Positions 58,513 through 64,000 of a stretch of 64,000 nt of DNA are shown piece after piece (positions within the stretch are counted from its first letter, which is position 1; every line of letters starts with the position of its first letter). The stretch spans positions 47,859,686 through 47,923,685 of the forward strand of contig NC_083604.1 of assembly GCF_029168945.1 (NCBI RefSeq). Reading direction: 5' to 3'. The notes under the pieces were generated by a model. It was not told the DNA's origin and ran no database searches. It saw only the letters and a program-made list of their open reading frames with translations. This DNA comes from Cannabis sativa (Eukaryota; Streptophyta; Magnoliopsida; Rosales; Cannabaceae). The translations under genes and the position numbers were made by a program.

Positions 58513-61500
58513 ATGCCTGCTTGGTGGGGAAAAAAATCTACTAAGCACAAGGACGAAACTCAAAATCAACCCACTCAACACAGTCCTCAGGGAACTAATC
58601 ACTTGGGATTCCTTAAATCTCCAGCCAGAAACGATCCCAAGAGAAACAAAGACAAGTCCAAGAGCTTTGACGAGGTCTTGACTCGTGGCTCTCCCAGGGT
58701 CAGTAAGGAATTCCCAGCCGCCGCTTCCGGACCCGTTTCTCCTCCTCCCCCTGGTGGAACATCTTCTGGGTTTTCTGGATTCGATTCGGATGGTTCTCGG
58801 TGTCACCCTTTGCCTCGGCCTTCGATTTCGTCGACACCCAGCTTGGGGAACGACCAGGCAAATGGATTGGGATCTGGGTCGGTCTCCGTTTCTAGCGTGA
58901 GCTCGAATAGCTCTTCGGAGGATCATCCGATTGGGCTTGAGAATGGTCAATTGAATTTTTACAGGTTGGTTTTGGGGGGATCTCCTGATTTTCGGATTGG
59001 AGTTTAAATTTGTGGCTGTTGGTTGATTTTGTCTTCAGAAAAATTAGGTTTTCTGAGGGCTTAATTTGTTATAGAAATATTGGTTTTTTTTTTAATGATG
59101 AGTGTAGGATGAACTACTCTTTAATTTGTTTGGAATTTGGGAACTTTTATTCTTTTCTTGGAAAATAAAAAAGTTATCCCTCTTTCTCTCTCTACTCTAG
59201 GCTATGGTGTCAGAGTTTGCTGCCCTTATCTATGGGGATTTCCTGATCTTCATTTCGAAAATTCCACACGTGGGTCTGCTATCTGTTCTGTTTCTCAGCT
59301 TTATTTGCTCTTTCTCTCTCTTTCTAATCAGTTTTATTTTCTAATCAGGGTTGATTGCTTTATAATGGAGATTTTTCTTTTCAATAAATCTTCAGTATGT
59401 TGCTTCACACACTGTCTGTTTTTCTCTGATATTCTTTAAACAGTTAATTCATTTCCAGTGAATGAATCACTCTGAAACTTTAAGTTTCTTACCTTCTGTC
59501 TTATTGTTGATAGACGTTTGATCTTATCGGATCAGGTAATGGTTATGAGGATTAGCCGGCACTAGCTAAATCAAGTTTAATAAGGGACTTTAATATTTAC
59601 ATATGTAATGTTTACGATATGGTTCCTGAAAATTCGGAGTTTGGGACACATGTTTGTTCTTTTTTAGGTAAGTTAATCATTCGGATGTTCGGGTGTTTGT
59701 CTTAGCTAAATTCATATCGTACAACGAAGCAAGTCTGTTATCAATTATCTTAGTCTTAAAAAAAAGATTTAGGCCATTAAGGGGTTTAATGTTTTGATTA
59801 AGTGATTAATGATTGCTTAAATGATTAGCTCTGAGTGTGATCAATGTTATATCTTTTGATCTCAGAGGACACCCTGATGCCAAGCAAAACGTAAGGCCAA
59901 GAAGCCCCGGTCCTGGGTCTAGAGGTCCCACCAGCCCCACATCACCTCTTCATCCTATGTTGTCTGCCATGAGTCTGGAGTCCCCAACTGGGAAGCCTGA
60001 AGAAGGGAAAACCCAATGTCACCCACTGCCTCTTCCTCCTGGGTCGCCTACTAGTCCTTCTAACTTGCCCAGCGCTAGATCTTGTGGAGTCACAGAAGTT
60101 ACAACTTGCACACTCTCAAAATGGAAGAAGGGAAAACTTTTAGGAAGGGGAAGTTTTGGCCATGTTTATATTGGATTTAACAGGTAACTATGGTTCTGGA
60201 CATTTAATGTACTTACAACCGCAATGTTTTTCTTAGTATGGTTGTCTGTTCTCACAAACAATGTAAAGAAAAACGGAACTGCAGACTTTCTACTAGTTGT
60301 TTTGTAGTTTTCTTTATTTCTAAATGATGTGTTCTTAAAATGAGCAGTGAAGGTGGACAAATGTGTGCAATAAAAGAAGTCAGACTTGTTTCCGATGATC
60401 ATACTTCTAAAGAAAGTCTAAAACAATTGCACCAGGTATTTCTTTTGTTCAATTGGCTTAGGCTATATCATGCATTACATTTCTTCATCCTGTTTTAGTT
60501 CTTAATTTCTATTTTAACAGCTGACTCTTAGCATTGTTCATTTAGTATCCTGGCAACTAATGGATCTTCTTACTCAATTTTTCTGTCATCAGGAAATAAA
60601 TTTGCTTAGTCAGCTATCACATCAAAACATTGTTCGATACTATGGAAGTGAATTGGTAAGAGCTTACATTGTGCTTAAAAATTCAATGATTTGGAGTTTT
60701 GTATATACTTAAATTGACACAAAGAGGAGTGACAAGGAGTCATTCTGCTGTAATTTATTGGATAAACGAGGATGTTGGCATTTAGTAACAAATTTTTGTT
60801 ATCATGGTATTAGGTTGATGATGCACTATCAGTTTATTTGGAATATGTATCTGGCGGCTCTATCCACAAATTACTTCAAGATTATGGTGCCTTCAAGGAA
60901 CCTGTCATACAAAACTACACCAGGCAGATCCTTTCAGGGCTTGCCTACTTACATGGAAGAAATACAGTGCACAGGTTGGTTGTAACTTGTAACTGATCAT
61001 TGTATTTTAAATATCTGTTACATGATTTTTTGCTGAACATTTAAGTTAATGTCTTTCCACTGGCAGGGACATCAAAGGGGCAAACATTTTAGTAGATCCT
61101 AACGGTGAAATCAAGTTGGCAGACTTCGGCATGGCTAAACATGTAATGGTCCATCTTAGATTCTGCATATGAGATTTTTTTTAGAACAATGAAGGGATCA
61201 GATCAAGGTTATTGTTTGTAAAACCTTGTCAGTCGCTTTCAATAAAGTAAGGCTGTCAAGAGTGAGAATTCTGGTTTGGGAAGTTTCAAGTCAAAATTAG
61301 CAAGAATCTAATCTTTCTTCCTATCTTGAGCTTTCCCATATGATGCATAAATATATATTAGTTTTTTTGAATAAATAAATATGTAGTAGTTTGGTTCAAG
61401 TATTTTTTGTGATATAATCATTAATGTAGTTTAAAAGGCTTTTCCTTACTGCACTTCAATGAATTGTGAGGATTCTTATGATCTCTCTTTATTGTGAATC

Positions 61501-63131
61501 AGATAGCGAATTGCAATTCAATGCTCTCTTTCAAGGGAAGTCCTTACTGGATGGCTCCTGAGGTACTTTATTTAATTCAACATCTCAAAAAAGGAAAAAC
61601 CACAGACAGGACCATTGACCTACCATTTTTCCATTCTTTTCATTGCTCACCTCTCCCCTCTTCTAGATGGAAGTATGCTAAAATTGTTTCTCCTCTTGTT
61701 TCAGGTTGTAATGAATACCAGTGGCTACAGTCTTGCAGTTGATATATGGAGCTTGGGGTGTACAGTTCTTGAAATGGCAACATCGAAACCTCCTTGGAGC
61801 CAATATGAAGGGGTGCGATACAATGTTCAAACACATTTTTATATAGCTGTGTGGGTTTCCACCCTTTACAAAGTGTTTGTAGGACTAATGTTTGTTCCAT
61901 TTTCTATTGATTAGGTAGCAGCAATATTTAAAATAGGAAACAGCAAAGATATGCCAGAAATTCCTGATTATCTTTCCCATGATGCAAAGAGCTTTGTGAA
62001 ATTATGCTTGCAGCGAGACCCTTTAGCACGTCCTTCAGCAGCTAAACTACTAGAACACCCTTTCATTCGGGAGCAGACAACGTCAAGAGCTGCTAACACC
62101 ACCATAACAAGAGATGCATTTCCCTTTGCTTTTGATGGTAGCAGAACGCCGGTATGCCTTCAAGAATACTATATTTCTAAAGTATTGGAGATAATAAACC
62201 GTGTATTGCTGTCGTATTTTTCATGCCTACTGATTAAGTAGAGGATAAATATGCATACAATAAGTTTTTGTTGATAATATTGAAGTTAGGTCTGCAGTGC
62301 TGTCATAAATATCTGGGTAAAATTCTGCATTACAGGTTTTTGTGCATTAGTCGGGTAAAATGGTGTGAATTGCTGCATTTCCTTTCAAAACACAATATCA
62401 CTCAAGTTTCTTCTTTTGGATTTCAACATCATTTCTCAAGTACACTGTGTTCTTTTATTATATTTTTGTAGGTCAACTAGGTCAAGTTTCCTTTTCTGCT
62501 CTGCCTTTTGACATGTTTTTTTTTTTTTTTTTTATATATTTGGATCCCATTTCATACAAAGGGGTATTAAGGAAGAGTTTTAAGACCACTTTTAATGCTA
62601 GGCTTGCTTTGTTTTTGTTTTTCCTTTAATGTCAAACTTTCAATATTTACATTCATGGTTAAGCCATTTCTCATTGCTCTTCTTTTATTTTGTTTTTTTG
62701 ATCAGCCAATTCTAGAGCCTGTGGTTACACCTCCCAGAGGCACAAGGAGCCCCAGGTACTAAGCTTATTTAATACCGTTGTCTCAATGCTTTATGATTCT
62801 GATATGGTAACATAACATCGATGAACATATGTGCAGGGATAATGCAAGAACAATTACATCATTGCCCGTGTCACCTTGTTCGAGTCCATTACGACAGTAT
62901 GCAGGAGGAGCACAGAGGAGCTTCCTTCTTTCTCCACCTCACCCAACTTTTGCTATGATGGGACAAAGTGCATATAACATAAATGAGTACTCTTCATATA
63001 ACATGAATGAGTACTCTTCATATCCAACAAGGTCATCAACCGTATCTTACACTCGCGATCCCTTTCGTGAAATAGTACCTCAGCGTAAGGCTCATACTCC
63101 TGGTGGGTCCCCAAGAGCAAGATACATCTGA
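58513..63131 (+). CDS. MAPKKK3: MAP kinase kinase kinase, MAPKKK3/YODA subfamily, 11 coding exons
   Basis: Exons joined at GT-AG boundaries: 58513-58964, 59866-60183, 60348-60435, 60593-60655, 60814-60974, 61067-61142, 61503-61562, 61705-61812, 61915-62151, 62706-62755, 62837-63131. The 1908-nt CDS has no internal stop and gives 635 aa, close to Arabidopsis MAPKKK3. The start gives MPAWWGKKS, the conserved N-terminus of this subfamily. Residues 1-236 are Ser/Pro-rich. The kinase domain is about 238-494: P-loop GRGSFG 244-249, ATP lysine K266 (CAIKEV), catalytic HRDIKGAN with D362, DFG 380-382, GSPYWMAPE ending at 406, DIWSLGC, and HPFIR near 490. The tail ([23 protein letters not shown]) also matches MAPKKK3. 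Members of this family phosphorylate MAPKKs in plant developmental and immune cascades; the exact pathway here is not shown by the sequence. All key residues are intact, so it should be active. Two 24-bp tandem units near the C-terminus encode N(I/M)NEYSSY twice. Confidence 0.95.
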
Positions 63132-63450
63132 GATTGTAAATATACCATCATCAAACCACAAGTTTTCACTACCGAGAATGCCTTAGTGGGCTGGAACAAC
63201 TCTCCCTGAAGTTGACGTTGGATTGTGGAAGGTTATGTCAACACGATTACCCCTTCTGTGAGAGCCATTGGGATTCTTTATGTATGGGAATGTGGAGAGG
63301 GGAGAGAAGAGAGAAGACACAAGTGTTATATATTTTGCTGAGAAAAGAGGGATTTTTCTTGATCCTGTTACAGTGTCTTATTGATTATTGTAAATGGAAG
63401 GCGATCAACGTTGGTAACAACTATGCTGTACATCAGTTTAAATGATAAAA
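63132..63450 (+). other. 3' UTR of MAPKKK3
   Basis: Sequence after the TGA stop. No canonical AATAAA is seen; the near match AATGATAAAAAAG at 63441-63453 could serve as a poly(A) signal. The extent is an estimate. Confidence 0.45.
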
Positions 63451-64000
63451 AAGCTCATTTCTTATACCAAAACCCTTTCTCTGCAACCCCATTATTAAGT
63501 GTCAGATTTTGAATGAGATTCTTCCATCCTCCATCTAGTGTATCATAATATTTACCTAACCTAAGGATTATTCAACTTTTCCTTTTCTTTTTATTTTAAG
63601 GTTGTAAAGAAGAAGCAATTTTGAGTGAGAGAAAGCAAAGTTCTTTCCATCCATGTGATCTGGTGACAGGTCTAAGAAAAATTACGTGCAACTACCACTT
63701 AGAAAGCAACACAATATCTGGCGCATGCCATAATGGATTGGTGGGAAGCAACCAAGCAAGCAGCTAAGCTTCTCTCGTCGTAAAGCATTATATTAATTAG
63801 GGCATCATCATCATCATTAAATGTAAAATTGAAATGGAGTCTCTTTCAACTAAAATGGACTTGACACTCATCTATCTATTAACTATTTTTTTTTACCTTA
63901 TCTCATTCAATGAAACCTGCTGCTTTCAAAATTGGTCTTTTCTGCCTCTGCGGAATGTTATCTATACAATCTTTCTACAATACTAGTTAGACCCTATTCC
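63451..64000. other. Downstream intergenic DNA
   Basis: 550 bp with no supported gene, repeat or RNA. It includes GGGCATCATCATCATCATT near 63799 and ordinary AT-rich sequence. Confidence 0.45.

Noticed and set aside
59137..59439. 100-codon ORF in the first intron of the kinase gene
   Set aside because: Lies wholly in the 58965-59865 intron, with no conserved sequence and no splice support.
61201..61500. Alternative exon between exons 6 and 7 of the kinase
   Set aside because: The stretch has stops in the required frame, and joining 61142 to 61503 keeps the activation segment continuous.

Overview
This is plant nuclear DNA, very probably from a dicot. It is AT-rich, packed with nested LTR retrotransposons, L1-type LINEs, hAT/PIF/Mutator-like DNA elements and foldback MITEs, and holds one intron-containing host gene near the right end: a MAP kinase kinase kinase of the Arabidopsis MAPKKK3 type (58513-63131, + strand, 11 coding exons, 635 aa). 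I see no CRISPR array, bacterial operon, intact tRNA or rRNA. The species cannot be fixed from sequence alone.

Layout. 1-9795: a Ty3/gypsy gag-protease remnant split by a complete but decayed Ty1/copia element (family A, LTRs 795-2634 and 7992-9735, 5-bp duplication AGGAC). 9796-16400: a decayed L1-type LINE on the minus strand, cut by a hAT element (10251-12072, itself carrying a hAT MITE) and by a solo LTR of family C (14617-15689). 16524-21000: AT-rich DNA with two copies of a long foldback element and a palindromic MITE. 21003-26156: a Mutator-like long-TIR element that holds a 3-kb hAT element (21846-24837), which in turn holds a solo LTR of family B. 26485-27020: another foldback. 27264-32238: a younger LINE, minus strand, with only a few breaks in its reverse transcriptase ORF. 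33476-33870: pentanucleotide repeats and a minisatellite. 33935-37842: a truncated minus-strand copia element holding a family A solo LTR. 37845-47519: a minus-strand Tat-type gypsy element holding a family B solo LTR and, inside its own LTR, two family A solo LTRs. 47520-48091: a third foldback copy. 48631-56934: a complete gag-only gypsy element (family B, TR-GAG-like) with a tRNA-Asp primer site, interrupted by a family A and a family C solo LTR. 57150-58500: MITE remnant, promoter and CT-rich 5' UTR of the kinase gene.

Twelve insertions were delimited by matching target-site duplications (TSDs) at both ends, mostly perfect, which makes the order of nesting readable. Solo LTRs greatly outnumber complete elements: 4 of 5 family A insertions, 2 of 3 family B and 2 of 2 family C. 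The only features likely to serve the host are the kinase gene and its promoter. The most unusual observations are the gag-only element, a mosaic LTR (49981-51876), a hairpin array inside the copia element (3841-4807), and loss of the protease active-site motif in three different retroelements.
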